NCBI GenBank assembly: GCA_965214875.1
Contig: OZ243980.1
Location: forward strand, 2,914,001 to 2,978,000
Length of the DNA stretch: 64,000 nucleotides
Direction: 5' to 3'
Source of the DNA: CBDAUN01 sp965214875
Lineage (GTDB): Bacteria > Pseudomonadota > Gammaproteobacteria > Arenicellales > JAJDZL01
The notes below the pieces were generated by a model. The model was not told where the DNA came from, did not search any database, and was given only the letters and a program-made list of their open reading frames with translations. Shown in pieces: positions 35,160 to 45,083 of this stretch. The position numbers and the translations under genes are program-made. Every line of letters begins with the position of its first letter. Within the stretch, counting starts at the first letter, position 1.

Positions 35160-36402
35160 AAGAATTCGGCGGAAGCGCGGGAGACCGCAGCAAGGGCAAG
35201 GCGCCCAAGGACGTGCCTCTGAAGGCCTTGCAGGCCGATGCGAGAGCGGTCCTGCGCAACGAGCGGCGCTCGCGCTGGCGGCAGCCGACGGGCGGTTCGT
35301 CGCGCTGTGGCGCGACTTTGTCGGCATTGCGGCCGAGACGGCCGATGACCGCGATGCCGGCTGGCGGGTGCGGCGGCGCACGATCGGCACGCTTTTGGCG
35401 GTGCTGTTCGTGTTCCGCCTGATGTTCTCGCACAACCGCCAGAGCTACCAGATCACGCTCAACGAGCTGTGGGACCAGTGCCGCCTGCTCGGCGTGCCGC
35501 TGCCGCAGGAGCATCCGGTGGCGGCCTCGGCGCTGTGCGCGGCGCGGAGGCGTTCGCCGAATGCCGCCGCCGGATCGTCGAGCGCCTGGGCGACGAGCAG
35601 GTCGAGCGCTGGCGCGGTCGGCGGCTGTTCGCGGTCGGCGGCGCCAAGATCAACCTGCCGCGCGAGCTGCTCGAGGACGGCTGCAGCCTGCCGAGTCCGG
35701 GCGCCCGCTGCCCGCAGGGCCTGTGCAGCTGCCTGCATCGCCCGGACGACCGCATGCCGATCGACTTCGAGCTTTCGGCGCGCCTTTGCGAGCGCAGCCT
35801 GGCGGCGACGCATCCGCCGCGCCTGAGCGCCGGCGATGTCGCGGCCTGCGACCGCGGCTGCTGCCCGTTCGAGCTCCTATGGGACCATGTCCGCCGGAAT
35901 GTCGACTGCGCGAACCGCCTGCAGCGCAGCAGCGCGGCGCAGTTCGAGCGGTTCATCGAAAGCGGCGAAAGCGCGCGCATCGAAACCGGCTGCTAGGATT
36001 TCTTCATCGCCACCACGCTGACCGATGCCGAGCGGTTTCCGCTGCCGGCGATCGGCGACATCTACCGCGGGCGCTGGGGCATCGAGGAGCTTTGCAAAGT
36101 GTCCAAGCAGCTGGTCAAGGTCGAGCAGTTCCACGCCCGCACCGGGCGCGGGGTCCGCCAGGAGCTGTTCGCCCATTCCGCGATCGTCGCGCCGGCGCGC
36201 TCGCTCGGCAACTTCGCCGAGCAGGCGGTCGGCGCCTGCGCGGCTGGCCGCCGAAGCGGTCTCGAATATTGTCGAGGGCATCGCCTCTTGCACCGGCAAG
36301 ACGCGGCCCGGACGGTCGTATCCGAGAGTGTCGAAGCGCCCCGACGACCGCTTCCGCAACCCGAACCGCAAATCAGGCAAGGCGGCGCTGCCGGCAGCGT
36401 AG
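35160..36402 (+). pseudogene. IS4-like transposase of the 35,085 element (frameshifted)
   Basis: Frames must be changed several times: VRRRTIGTLLAVLFVFRLMF then LNELWDQCRLLGVPLPQ, AFAECRRRIVERLGDEQ..., LLEDGCSLPSPGARCPQG, an in-frame TAG at 35,994-35,996, then FFIATTLTDAERFPLPAIGD and IYRGRWGIEELCKVSKQLVK with the IS4-type Y..R..E/K signature, ending at 36,402. Inactive as written. Confidence 0.75.
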
Positions 36403-36424
36403 CGGCGGCTCGGTGCGCCTTCTT

Positions 36425-37195
36425 AAGTGAATGCGCCCTTTTCCTTAAGTGAATGCCATTGGGCGCGCAAGGATGCCGGCCGGCCGGGCATGGACCTTTG
36501 GCGCATCCTGGCGCTTGGCGTACTCAAGCAGGGGCTCGGCTGCGACTTCGACCGGCTGGCGCACATGGCCAATCATGACGGGCTGGTGCGCCGGATGCCG
36601 GGGCATTCGCCGGCGCTCGGGCATGCCTGCGAGCAGCAGACGGCGGTCGACAACGTCTCGCTTTCGGGTCCGAAGCTGCTGTCGGAGATCGGGCGGCTAG
36701 CCGACAGCGCCGGGCTTGAAGGCTGGCGCAGGCCGCCGGCTGCTCGGCGGCGAGGCGATCGCGCACGGCGAGAAGGTGTTCTCGATCTTCGAGCCGCACA
36801 CCCGCCGGGTCGCCGAGGGCAAGGCCGGCATCACTCAGGAGCTGGGGGTGCCGGTGTGCGTGATCGAGGGACCAGCGCCGGTTCATCCTGCACCGCCGGA
36901 TCATGCGGGAGGGCGGCGATGCCGAGCATGCGGCGGCGCTGATCGAGGAGGCGATGGGACGGTTTCCCGCGCTTCGCGCCTGCAGCTTCGACCGCGGCTT
37001 CCACTCGCCGGCGAATCAGGCCGAGCTCGGCGCGCTGCCCGACGAGTGCGCGCTGCCGGCGAAGGGCCGGCCGAATGCCGAGGCTTCGGCGCGCGAGGGC
37101 CGGGAGTGGTTCCAGACGGCGCGCCGGCAGAATTCGGCGGTGGAATCGGCCATCAATCATCTGGAGCATTGCGGTCTCGGGCGGATTCCGCCCGC
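36425..37195 (+). pseudogene. ISNCY-type transposase relic
   Basis: Segments in shifted frames read GMDLWRILALGVLKQGLGCD, GEKVFSIFEPHTRRVAEGKA, AALIEEAMGRFPALRACSFD then RGFHSPANQAEL, and QNSAVESAINHLEHCGL, all typical of ISNCY/ISDol1-like transposases. At least three frame breaks and a missing C-terminus. The copy is inserted near the end of the IS4-like transposase of the enclosing element. Confidence 0.72.
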
Positions 37196-37510
37196 AATCC
37201 TCTTATGCGGCATTTTTTGTCGCATTCGGATGCCCGCCGCCGCATTCCGATCCTCGCCGCCGTCGCGGCCGCCGCGTCTTGTGCTCCCCCGGCACCGGCC
37301 GATACTTGAAATCAGAGGTTTTCTGGCAGACACTAGTTAATGTTTTTCGAACAAGGTTGGATTCAAGATCTGTAAAATCGTGTAGAGGCTTTGATCCGGC
37401 CCATGCGTTTTTTGATGATCACGCACAGCACCTAGACCGAAACGGCAATCCGCAGCTGGCTTTTGACCGTATTTTCCGGCCGGCCTCAGAACGGCTTGAC
37501 CCCCAAATCG

Positions 37511-38110
37511 GCAATTAGAGTCTAAAATAGCATCCGGGGCCGCGGAAATCGCCGGATTAATGGCATGATTCTTGCTGGAGAGTGCCGCCGGCGACGCGAT
37601 GGCGGGATGATCCGGTGCCAGATGGCGGCGGCGGACCGGGGCGCCTTCTTAAAGTGAATGCACCCTTTTCCTTAAGTGAATGCCATTGGCAGCGCGACGG
37701 CCAGACGCTCGGCAAGGGGCACTGCGGTCGCCGCCAGCATGGACGATCTGGACGACTCGCAGGTCGTGCATTTCTACCATGCGCGCGGCGAGCACTCGGA
37801 CAACCGGATCAAGGAGCTTCGCAGCGACTTCGCCGGCGCGCGGCCGCCGTGCTCGGACTTCCGGGCCAACGCCGCCTGGCTGATGATCAGCGCGCTCGCC
37901 TGCAACCTTCCGGCGCTGATGCGAATGGCGCTGCCGGCGCGGTTCCGCACGGCGCGGGCGGGCACGATTCGCGCCCGGCTGCATGACATCGCGGGGCAGA
38001 TCGTGCGCCATGCGCGGCGCTGAAGGTCGCCGCCGGCGCTCTCCAGCAAGAATCATGCCATTAATCCGGCGATTTCCGCGGCCCCGGATGCTATTTTAGA
38101 CTCTAATTGC
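37511..38110 (+). mobile_element. IS1380-type shell with 72-bp perfect inverted ends
   Basis: 37511-37582 is the exact reverse complement of 38039-38110, and weaker similarity (CCCAAAT.GG) continues outward on both sides. Between the arms is only a transposase C-terminus (about 37,740-38,023). The whole is 600 bp, so most of the element is deleted. Very long perfect terminal arms are unusual for this family. Confidence 0.8.
37740..38023 (+). pseudogene. IS1380-family transposase, C-terminal fragment
   Basis: Reads DLDDSQVVHFYHARGEHSDN, RIKELRSDFAGARPPCSDFR, ANAAWLMISALACNLPALMR and the end RLHDIAGQIVRHARR, the normal tail of IS1380-type transposases. It is joined at its left to a 45-base sequence containing two CTTAAGTGAATG motifs, which also occurs at 36,415-36,460. 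Confidence 0.82.
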
Positions 38111-38447
38111 CAATTTGGGTGTTATCCCAAGCCTGGTTAACACATACAGGCAAGAAGATCTCGTAGACAGTTTTCCTATCTTTGCGGTTCAGATTTTTCA
38201 CGACATCGTAAAATGTATCGACCGCCTCTTCTATTATGTCGGAGTTCGACGCTTTGAGCAATACCAGTGCCACTTCTTCTGGCACTCCGCCATCAAGCAG
38301 ATTTTGCCATTCCGGATTTTTTCGCAAAATTTCCACTTGGCATCTTTCTACAAACTCGGTTTCGATTTCTTTTCTGATATCTTCAGTAGCTTGCGCCGTG
38401 GCTCCAAGAACTGCCGTTAGCGTTGCGATTACGATGTTTTTCTTCAC
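38103..38447 (-). CDS. Small exported protein, 3' end in an IS terminus
   Basis: About 114 residues from GTG 38447, chosen because AAGGAGAG lies 8 bases upstream and the start gives a signal peptide (VKKNIVIATLTAVLGATAQA). The mature part is acidic and helical with two cysteines (ERCQVEIL, LPVCVNQAW). The stop codon and last residues (QIGN) lie in the right arm of the IS1380-type shell, so the true C-terminus was probably replaced by the insertion. No family recognised. Confidence 0.6.
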   Translation of the reverse strand: MKKNIVIATLTAVLGATAQATEDIRKEIETEFVERCQVEILRKNPEWQNLLDGGVPEEVALVLLKASNSDIIEEAVDTFYDVVKNLNRKDRKTVYEIFLPVCVNQAWDNTQIGN

Positions 38448-38564
38448 TTCTAGAACTCTCCTTGCAGAACCCACATTGTTTTGGGGATTATAAAAGATCA
38501 ACTCAGACCCGCTAAACAAGCCCGCATCGAATCAGCCAGAAAACAATTTATTTCGATATTTAAA

Positions 38565-39490
38565 AATGATCGGTCAGGCTGCCGGCCGAGAAAGTTTTGC
38601 TCAGTCGCAGCTCCTGTTGCATGAGCTCGCTTCTGTACGGGTCGGTACCAAGCAGGCGGAACGGACTGCCGAGCGATTAGGAGAGGATATCAGTCAGCAC
38701 GAGTTACGCCAGACCGAACAGGAATCGACGCCGGCCTGAACCATGTATTTTTTGGGGGGGGGGGCACCGGGGTGCCGATGATCAAGTCCGAAACTGAAGG
38801 AGTCAGTGGCAAACAGCCCGACGGCACCTCAAAAAACCGGTAGATGAAGGTGGCAACGGCCTGGATATGCGATCGTTTCGATGAGCAGGGGCATGTCCGA
38901 ATCGACACCTCTTCGGTCAACCACACTGCGGCCATCGAAAGCGCAAGTACCAAGGAGTTGGCACACAGCTGGCACCATTTGCCCAGCGCATGGAGCGTGA
39001 AGCCATGCGGCGAGGATTCTACGATGCCGACCGTCAGGTGGTCATCGGAGATGAAGCCAAGTGGATCTGGTCATGTTTTGCAACATTGTTTCTCAAAGCC
39101 ATCCAAATTCTTGACTTGTGTCATGCGCTGGAAAAAAATCTGGGATATCTCCAAACTAATCTACGGTAACGACACCGAAATCGGTGTGCAATGAGCAACA
39201 AATACCAGCCATGTTGTTAAGGCTGGGGAGATTGAAACACTGATTGATATTCAGAACCCATTTTCTGAGTACGGCGAGAAGATTGAGAACACGATCGGCT
39301 ATTTCGGTCGCAACCGCGAACGGATGCGCTATCAGACCTTCCGAGAGCAGGGGCTATGCGTATCCAGTGCGGCAGTAGAGGTCGGATGCAAAAATGTCAT
39401 TGGCACCCGACTGAAACGCGGTGGAATGCACTGGAGCAAACAGGGCGCAAACCAAATTGCATCGCTTCGCTCTTGGATAATCATTAACTG
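38565..39490 (+). pseudogene. ISKra4-family transposase (frameshifted)
   Basis: Broken pieces in order: SFAQSQLLLHELASVRVGTK-like start, GTGVPMIKSETEG after a G11 run, an in-frame stop, MKVATAWICDRFDEQGHVR, ...HTAAIESASTKEL, VVIGDEAKWIWS, IQILDLCHALEKNLG and FGRNRERMRYQTFREQGLCV then SSAAVEVGCKNVIGTRLK. This matches the ISKra4 layout. Multiple frameshifts make it inactive. No terminal repeats identified. Confidence 0.78.
38754..38764 (+). repeat. G11 homopolymer in the ISKra4 relic
   Basis: Eleven guanines just before the conserved GTGVPM motif of the dead transposase, where functional relatives have aspartate codons. Together with C10 at 33,121 it shows G/C-run growth in neutral DNA. Confidence 0.95.
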
Positions 39491-39495
39491 ATTTG

Positions 39496-39873
39496 ATGAC
39501 TACTGGCACGAAAGGCCGTCAACTCCCAATTTGCGCCAAAAATGATATCTGCCTAAAATTTGACGCACACCCTTGCAGTTACACGGTATTTGGCATCGCA
39601 GGATATCAGAGGGAAAGAGACATCTTACAGAACTGCAACAGGCAAAAATGGAAAGCCGATATTTTTTCAGAGCAATCTGTGAGTAGTTGGAGCGCAAAAA
39701 GTTTCGCTAAAGTCGAACTTGAATTAGATGTATGGATGAATACACATTTTGGAAACGAGCAACACCAGAAACTTATTCTTCGATTATGCAAGAACGTTCA
39801 AACTAAGGACAGTGAAACCATTTTGGTTGGTCGTGAGTTGGAAATATGGCTCCCACAACTTTCTAAAGCCTGA
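39496..39873 (+). CDS. Hypothetical protein
   Basis: 125 residues, no family recognised. It starts 5 bases after the ISKra4 relic without a clear ribosome-binding site. Sequence is hydrophilic, with five cysteines. It may be the remaining part of a gene cut by the insertion. The 152 bases after it, before the permease 3' end, hold nothing recognised. Confidence 0.35.
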   Translation: MTTGTKGRQLPICAKNDICLKFDAHPCSYTVFGIAGYQRERDILQNCNRQKWKADIFSEQSVSSWSAKSFAKVELELDVWMNTHFGNEQHQKLILRLCKNVQTKDSETILVGRELEIWLPQLSKA

Positions 39874-40025
39874 AGGCTAATGCGACTAGGCGTTTCTTTC
39901 GAGATTCTGCTGGGAAGGAGATGACAAACAACTTTTCATGTTTAGAGCGAACCGATAGCGGGAGCAACATCTTTCAGGCTTGGGTTTAATAACAAGCACT
40001 TCAACCTAATATGCCGGCTTCTGTG

Positions 40026-41768
40026 TCAGGAATGGTCGACTCGAACAGAAATTATTTCTGCATCGAAATATTGCTGATGCCGCACCGAAGAGGCATATCG
40101 CTTCAAAATTCTGAGTGAAAATTCCTTTTCGATCGAAGCCTCGGTCATCTGCTCTCCAATCAGCGCCAGCTGGTCTTGAAAATTTTCATCCCCGGCAGCC
40201 GAGACGAATTCCAGCACCACCTCTTTGCCTTCGTTCTTCGCCGAAATGGAAAGCTGCCGATGCAAGTCAGAGCCAGCCGCATCGCGCTTTTCTTCTAGCA
40301 GCAAAAGCAGCACCTCCTCGCAAATTAAATCCAGCCGATCAAGCGTCGCTTCACCCCAGCCGAATCGCTCAGCGTTGCCTTTGAAGAACTCGCGGATTTT
40401 AGCTAGGTTTTCAACTTTCAGCTCGACATCGAAATGTCGCGGTCTAGTCTTGAACGACTCTAGAAACAGCGTCAAAATGATCGCAACCAATCCCCCTGTG
40501 GTCATGCCGTTTTGTAGCAGTCCGCCTGCAAAATCAGTCAAATATTCTGGGAAAATCAGATTGTTCTGAAACCCTGCACCAGCCCAGAACGCCGTCCCTG
40601 CAATGATCCCCTTGCGATAATTGATTCCATCTTGAAACAGCACTTTCATGCCAACTATGAACAGCATCGCCAATGCTACGGCGGCATAGGCAGCCACGAC
40701 CGGAGCCGGAATGGCCAGAATTAATGCAATCAACTTCGGTGAAAATGCAAACAAGATAAATATAAATCCGCTTATCGCTCCAATTGTGCGCGAAGCGACA
40801 CCTGTCAATTCAGTAACCGATATGCTTGATGAGTAGGTCGTATTGGGCACGGTGCCAGCGAGGCCGGAAAGAAAGTTGCCCAGTCCATCGGCCGTCACCG
40901 CTCCTTGCACTGCTCGAAAGTCGACGGCACGCTTTTTGCGCCATGAAACACGCTGTATCGCTACGCTGTCGCCTATCGTTTCGACAGCGCCGATCAATGT
41001 GACAAAAATAAATCCAGGTAAAAGCGACCAGAATACCACTCCGAACTCAAAGTCGAAACCGCCCCAACCGCCATCTGGCAATCCGAACCATCGTGCACTA
41101 CCGACTAAGGCTGTATCGTAGATACCGTAGTAAAGCCCGGCCAGGCTTCCGGCAAGCACCCCGACAACAAGCGCCCAAAGTCGCATAAGTCCATTAGATT
41201 TGATCGCTAAAGCGAGTATCACAGCAAATGCCAATGCCGCGCTAACCGGTGCCGCAGCGGCAGGCGCACCGTCTGGAACGTCGGACAGCATATCGAACAG
41301 AATCGGCATAACCGTCACCGGAATCAGCATAATTACTGTGCCGGCTACAACTGGCGTGAATATGTTCCTAAACCAGTCCAGTTTCCGTGCAAGAGCGAAT
41401 TGAAAGATCGAAGAAACCAGCACCAAAGTCGCTAGCAGTCCCGGACCGCCTTCGGCAAGCGCCGTAGCGCAAATCGCGATGAAAGCGCCAGATGTCCCCA
41501 TCGCGAGCACATAGCCTGCACCGAATCTGCCGATACGTATCGCCTGGATGCATGTGGTCGCTCCACTGATAATCACCGCGGCAAATACCGCCCAATTCAA
41601 AAATGATTCGCTGCCGCCGCCAGCTTGAACCACGATCATCGGAGTGAGGACCACTCCGCCGATCGTCAAGACCGCAAGCTGAGCGCCGAGTCCTAAGGCG
41701 AGCAGCTTTGGAGGAGATTGATCCGCTTCATAGCGTAAGGTTGAGTTCTCTTCGCCTGCTTCTGTCAT
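40026..41768 (-). CDS. Xanthine/uracil permease family transporter with C-terminal RsbW-like domain
   Basis: 580 residues. The first ~430 form a nucleobase-cation-symporter-2 transporter: about 12-14 hydrophobic segments, IGGVVLTPMIVVQAGG, and the family motif region VETIGDSVAIQRVS...GLGNFLSGLAGTVPNTTYS. The last ~150 residues are cytosolic and resemble an anti-sigma-type HATPase (FGWGEATLDRLDLICEEVLL, KEVVLEFVSAAGDENFQDQL, FSLRILKRYASSV), although the N-box asparagine is not evident. Nucleobase transport is well supported. The added domain suggests a sensing or regulatory role (inference). Its substrate could feed a purine hydroxylase. Confidence 0.88.
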   Translation of the reverse strand: MTEAGEENSTLRYEADQSPPKLLALGLGAQLAVLTIGGVVLTPMIVVQAGGGSESFLNWAVFAAVIISGATTCIQAIRIGRFGAGYVLAMGTSGAFIAICATALAEGGPGLLATLVLVSSIFQFALARKLDWFRNIFTPVVAGTVIMLIPVTVMPILFDMLSDVPDGAPAAAAPVSAALAFAVILALAIKSNGLMRLWALVVGVLAGSLAGLYYGIYDTALVGSARWFGLPDGGWGGFDFEFGVVFWSLLPGFIFVTLIGAVETIGDSVAIQRVSWRKKRAVDFRAVQGAVTADGLGNFLSGLAGTVPNTTYSSSISVTELTGVASRTIGAISGFIFILFAFSPKLIALILAIPAPVVAAYAAVALAMLFIVGMKVLFQDGINYRKGIIAGTAFWAGAGFQNNLIFPEYLTDFAGGLLQNGMTTGGLVAIILTLFLESFKTRPRHFDVELKVENLAKIREFFKGNAERFGWGEATLDRLDLICEEVLLLLLEEKRDAAGSDLHRQLSISAKNEGKEVVLEFVSAAGDENFQDQLALIGEQMTEASIEKEFSLRILKRYASSVRHQQYFDAEIISVRVDHS

Positions 41769-41858
41769 CCTAAATCTCTCCTTTTTCCTTGTGCTGATAC
41801 ATTCGGCAGGTTGCGAACCAACCCTTTAGCACTGCAGAAGAAGCCTGCGATATCCGTT

Positions 41859-42509
41859 TCAGCCATCTGCCGGAGCATCGACTGCAACACCATCGGGCTC
41901 GCCGTACATGTCGCGAATCATCCGCCGCACCTTCTTTAGCGATGCCCGCTTCATGGGCCTGCCGTCGACCGGATTCAATGCTGGCTGCGACGCTTCATCC
42001 GGAAAGATAAAAACGTTGACATCAATTTGATTGACCACAAACTTCGCGGTCGGCAAGAAATCGAATCCTCCGCGCGGCAGCCTGATACGCTTGTCGATCA
42101 GACGGTAGCGTACGCCGGCTTGATCTAGGGTGGCGCACACCTCATCAGGCATGCGCGCGAACGTGTGCAGTTCGACGGGCCGCGCCTCAGTGATAGCACC
42201 TGATAACGCGGCTCCAGTCAGTGCCGGAGAATAGCTGCCGAGCAGTTCCATGACTTCAAGTGCTACGTCGAGGTGCTCCTGACGCAGTTGAAGCGTACGC
42301 CTGCCGGCATACATATGCAGGCGATTCGCCAACTCGCTTTCGATTTCATAGTTTGTCGGCAGATCCTGCTTTTTGCGAGTGCCGAGGCGCGCGCACGCTT
42401 TATCCTTAGCGCGCTGAAAGTCGCATACACCCTCTTCAGCCATGATGCGAGCGGCTTCAAAGCTGATTTTTTGCCGCAACTTTCGGGCACTTGATGAAGC
42501 GAATGCCAT
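41859..42509 (-). CDS. Conserved protein of unknown function
   Basis: 216 residues. The N-terminal part (EAARIMAEEGVCDFQRAKDK, ACARLG, ELANRLHMYAGRRTLQLRQE) looks like a helical nucleic-acid-linked domain often seen in gammaproteobacterial conserved proteins. The C-terminal part (GGFDFLPTAKFVVNQIDVNV, KRASLKKVRRMI) resembles a small alpha/beta fold. I know of no function. It lies 19 bases after ponA on the same strand, and may be cotranscribed with it. Confidence 0.75.
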   Translation of the reverse strand: MAFASSSARKLRQKISFEAARIMAEEGVCDFQRAKDKACARLGTRKKQDLPTNYEIESELANRLHMYAGRRTLQLRQEHLDVALEVMELLGSYSPALTGAALSGAITEARPVELHTFARMPDEVCATLDQAGVRYRLIDKRIRLPRGGFDFLPTAKFVVNQIDVNVFIFPDEASQPALNPVDGRPMKRASLKKVRRMIRDMYGEPDGVAVDAPADG

Positions 42510-42528
42510 AGGCTGGTGACGATACGCC

Positions 42529-44949
42529 TCAGAATATTTCTTCGCCCGGTTCTTCGGTCAAACCCGCACCCCGGCTCGGATCGCCTACAGCATCGTCAAA
42601 AGCATCAGTTCGCGGGCGAGGTTGCGACCCGACAACGAATAGTTCAGCATAGCCGTCCGGATGATCCTCAGGCACTGCCTCGCCTGTTTCTGAATGCACC
42701 AGAGCGGTAACGATGTTGTCGGGTGCGATCAATGGCATCTCAGGCACCCCGTCTAGTGCGTCTTGCATAAAGTCGATCCAGATCGGCAGGGCGGCGCGCG
42801 ACCCTGCTTCGTGCTGTCCTAGATCGTTCGGCTTGTCGAATCCGACCCATGCCGTGGCAACCAGATAATCGTTGTAGCCCGAAAACCATGCATCCTCGAA
42901 ATTGTTGGTCGTGCCAGTCTTGCCGGCTAGATCCGACCGGTTGAGAGATTGCGCCTTGCGGGCGGTGCCCGACTGCACCACAGTGCGCAGCATGCTGTTC
43001 ATGATGTAGGCATTCGCGCTCGAAATGACGCGCGGCGCATTTTTCTGGACATGATCCGGTTCGCCGTCAAGGTCTGAGATGAAATCCGGTTCCAGCGGGT
43101 TAAGGCAATAGTGGCAGACCTGAGATTTTCGCCCTAGTTCGACGACTGCGCCGTTTCGGTCTTTGACGACATCGATAATATAGGGCTCAATCGCATAGCC
43201 GCCGTTGGCAAACACCGCATAGGCTGATGCGACGCTGAGCGGAGAGACTTCGGCCGTGCCCAAGGCCAAAGACAAGCCATCGGGGATCGCATCCTTATCG
43301 AATCCGAATCGGGTCAGATATTCTTTGGAGTACCGCTCACCCATGCTGCGCACCAGCCTGACCGAAACCAGATTCAGCGACAGACTCAAAGCTTTGCGCA
43401 AGCGTGTCGGGCCGAAGAATTTGCCGCTATAGTTTTCCGGCCGCCAAACCAGTTCGCTTGATTCGTCCTCCACCACCACGGGCGCGCCGCTAACCAGGCT
43501 GGAAGCTGTGAAGCCGTTCTCCAGCGCAGCGGAATAGACGAAAGGCTTGACGTTTGATCCGAGTTGCCGATGCGCCTGCGTCGCCCGATTGAATTTGCCG
43601 TGGTGATAGTCGAATCCGCCCTGCAATGCCTTGATCGCACCGTCCTCGGGGCTGACTGCGACCAAAGCGCCCTCGATGCGCGGCCACTGCGAGAGCATCC
43701 ATCCTTCTTCGCTGGGGCGGACGTGAACCACATCTCCCGGCCTGACGACATCGGCTGGCCTGTCAGGCGCCTTGCCAAGGCTTCTCGACGTAATGTAGGG
43801 TCTCGCCCACTTCATCGCTTCCCATGGAATCACAATTTCTCCCGCACGAAGCGCACGGGCCTTGACTTGGTCAAAGCCGACTTCCATCACCAGCGCTGGC
43901 ACAAGCTCGCCGCTTGACGGAATTTCTTGCAATACCTCCTGAATCGCTTCGCTTGATTCCAGGATGCTTGGATCGACACTGCGCACCGACCCTCGAAATC
44001 CATGCCGCATGTCATAAGCATAAAGTCCGCTACGCAAACTTTCCCGCGCCGAGATCTGATCTTTCGACGAGATGGTGGAAAACACCTGATAGCCTTCTTC
44101 ATAAGCACGGGCGCCATACCGTTCGAACATCGCCCGGCGCACCGCTTCGGCAACGTATGGCGCGTCCAGTTCAACCTCTGCGACATGATTCTCGGCGGTC
44201 AGATCAGCAGCGACCGCCTGTTCGAACTCCTCTTCAGACACATAGTTGAGGGTGCGCATGCGATTGAGAACGTAATCTCGCCGCACACGGGCAGATTCGG
44301 GACTAGTCAGCGGGTTGACCTGCGATGGAGACTTGGGCAACGCGGCCAGCATGGCGTACTGTTCAAGTGACAATTCCGAAAGCGGCTTACCGTAGTAGGT
44401 GCGGGCCGCCGCAGCGAATCCGTAAGACCGATGTCCAAGAAAAATCTTGTTCAGATAAAGTTCGAATATCTGATCTTTGGAAAGCAGGCGTTCCAGCTCG
44501 AAAGCCAGCAAGGCTTCCTTGGCTTTTCTGATGTAGGTGCGCTCGCGGCTTAAAAAGTAGTTGCGAGCCACCTGCATCGTGATGGTGCTAGCGCCTTGTT
44601 CAATCGTGCCAGCGCGAATGTTGACGAACATTGCGCGAACAATGCCAATAAAATCAACGCCGGTGTGGGCGTAGAACCTTTCATCCTCAGCGGCAAGAAT
44701 CGCCTTGATGAGGGTTTCCGGCGCATCGTCGAAATTCAGCGGGATGCGGCGCTCTTCTCCGTATTCGGCAAGCAAAAGCCCATCGGAGGAATAGATCCTG
44801 AGCGGAACCTTCAGGTTCAGATCTTCAACCGATTCAATGCGCGGCAACTCGGGCAAAAGCGCAATCGCCCACAGCGTCATACCGGCAATGCCAAGCAATC
44901 CGACCGTTATAAGCATTAAAAAGAAACGGCCAGCTAGACGAATCAACAT
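42529..44949 (-). CDS. ponA: Penicillin-binding protein 1A
   Basis: 806 residues, bifunctional peptidoglycan glycosyltransferase/transpeptidase in the inner membrane. N-terminal anchor FFLMLITVGLLGIAGMTLWA; GT51 motifs AAEDERFYAHTGVDF and GASTITMQVARNYFL; an OB-like insert; transpeptidase motifs SNVK (in GSNVKPFVYSAAL), SLN (LSLSLNLVSVR) and KTGTTNN. Length fits. It diverges from aroK. In Pseudomonas-like genomes the pilMNOPQ pilus genes lie between these two; here they are absent and only 134 bases separate the start codons. Confidence 0.96.
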   Translation of the reverse strand: MLIRLAGRFFLMLITVGLLGIAGMTLWAIALLPELPRIESVEDLNLKVPLRIYSSDGLLLAEYGEERRIPLNFDDAPETLIKAILAAEDERFYAHTGVDFIGIVRAMFVNIRAGTIEQGASTITMQVARNYFLSRERTYIRKAKEALLAFELERLLSKDQIFELYLNKIFLGHRSYGFAAAARTYYGKPLSELSLEQYAMLAALPKSPSQVNPLTSPESARVRRDYVLNRMRTLNYVSEEEFEQAVAADLTAENHVAEVELDAPYVAEAVRRAMFERYGARAYEEGYQVFSTISSKDQISARESLRSGLYAYDMRHGFRGSVRSVDPSILESSEAIQEVLQEIPSSGELVPALVMEVGFDQVKARALRAGEIVIPWEAMKWARPYITSRSLGKAPDRPADVVRPGDVVHVRPSEEGWMLSQWPRIEGALVAVSPEDGAIKALQGGFDYHHGKFNRATQAHRQLGSNVKPFVYSAALENGFTASSLVSGAPVVVEDESSELVWRPENYSGKFFGPTRLRKALSLSLNLVSVRLVRSMGERYSKEYLTRFGFDKDAIPDGLSLALGTAEVSPLSVASAYAVFANGGYAIEPYIIDVVKDRNGAVVELGRKSQVCHYCLNPLEPDFISDLDGEPDHVQKNAPRVISSANAYIMNSMLRTVVQSGTARKAQSLNRSDLAGKTGTTNNFEDAWFSGYNDYLVATAWVGFDKPNDLGQHEAGSRAALPIWIDFMQDALDGVPEMPLIAPDNIVTALVHSETGEAVPEDHPDGYAELFVVGSQPRPRTDAFDDAVGDPSRGAGLTEEPGEEIF

Positions 44950-45083
44950 ACCTTGAACACCGACACTTGAGCTTTAGCAATCATACACTTCGAAGTATTA
45001 TACAAGCGGTATGCAATACTTAAATTTAGCCATTTTTCGTGCATGGCCCGTACGATAGGCCGTCATGCCGAGCAGAATCACTC

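Larger units (their letters stand above)
35085..37334 (+). mobile_element. IS4-type element, degenerate and interrupted by another IS
   Basis: Left end AGTGCTTGCCAGAAAACC (35085) and right end GTTTTCTGGCAGACACT (ending 37334) are inverted repeats, flanked by CTAG on both sides. It contains a broken IS4-like transposase (about 35,160-36,400) and, inside it, an ISNCY-type transposase relic (about 36,425-37,195). GC content is far above the surroundings. Its left 80 bases are shared with the miniature element at 33,271-33,483. Confidence 0.78.

Noticed and set aside
35561..36430. 289-codon ORF on the plus strand
   Set aside because: Arg/Ala/Pro-rich shadow frame of the high-GC IS4-like transposase; no motif.
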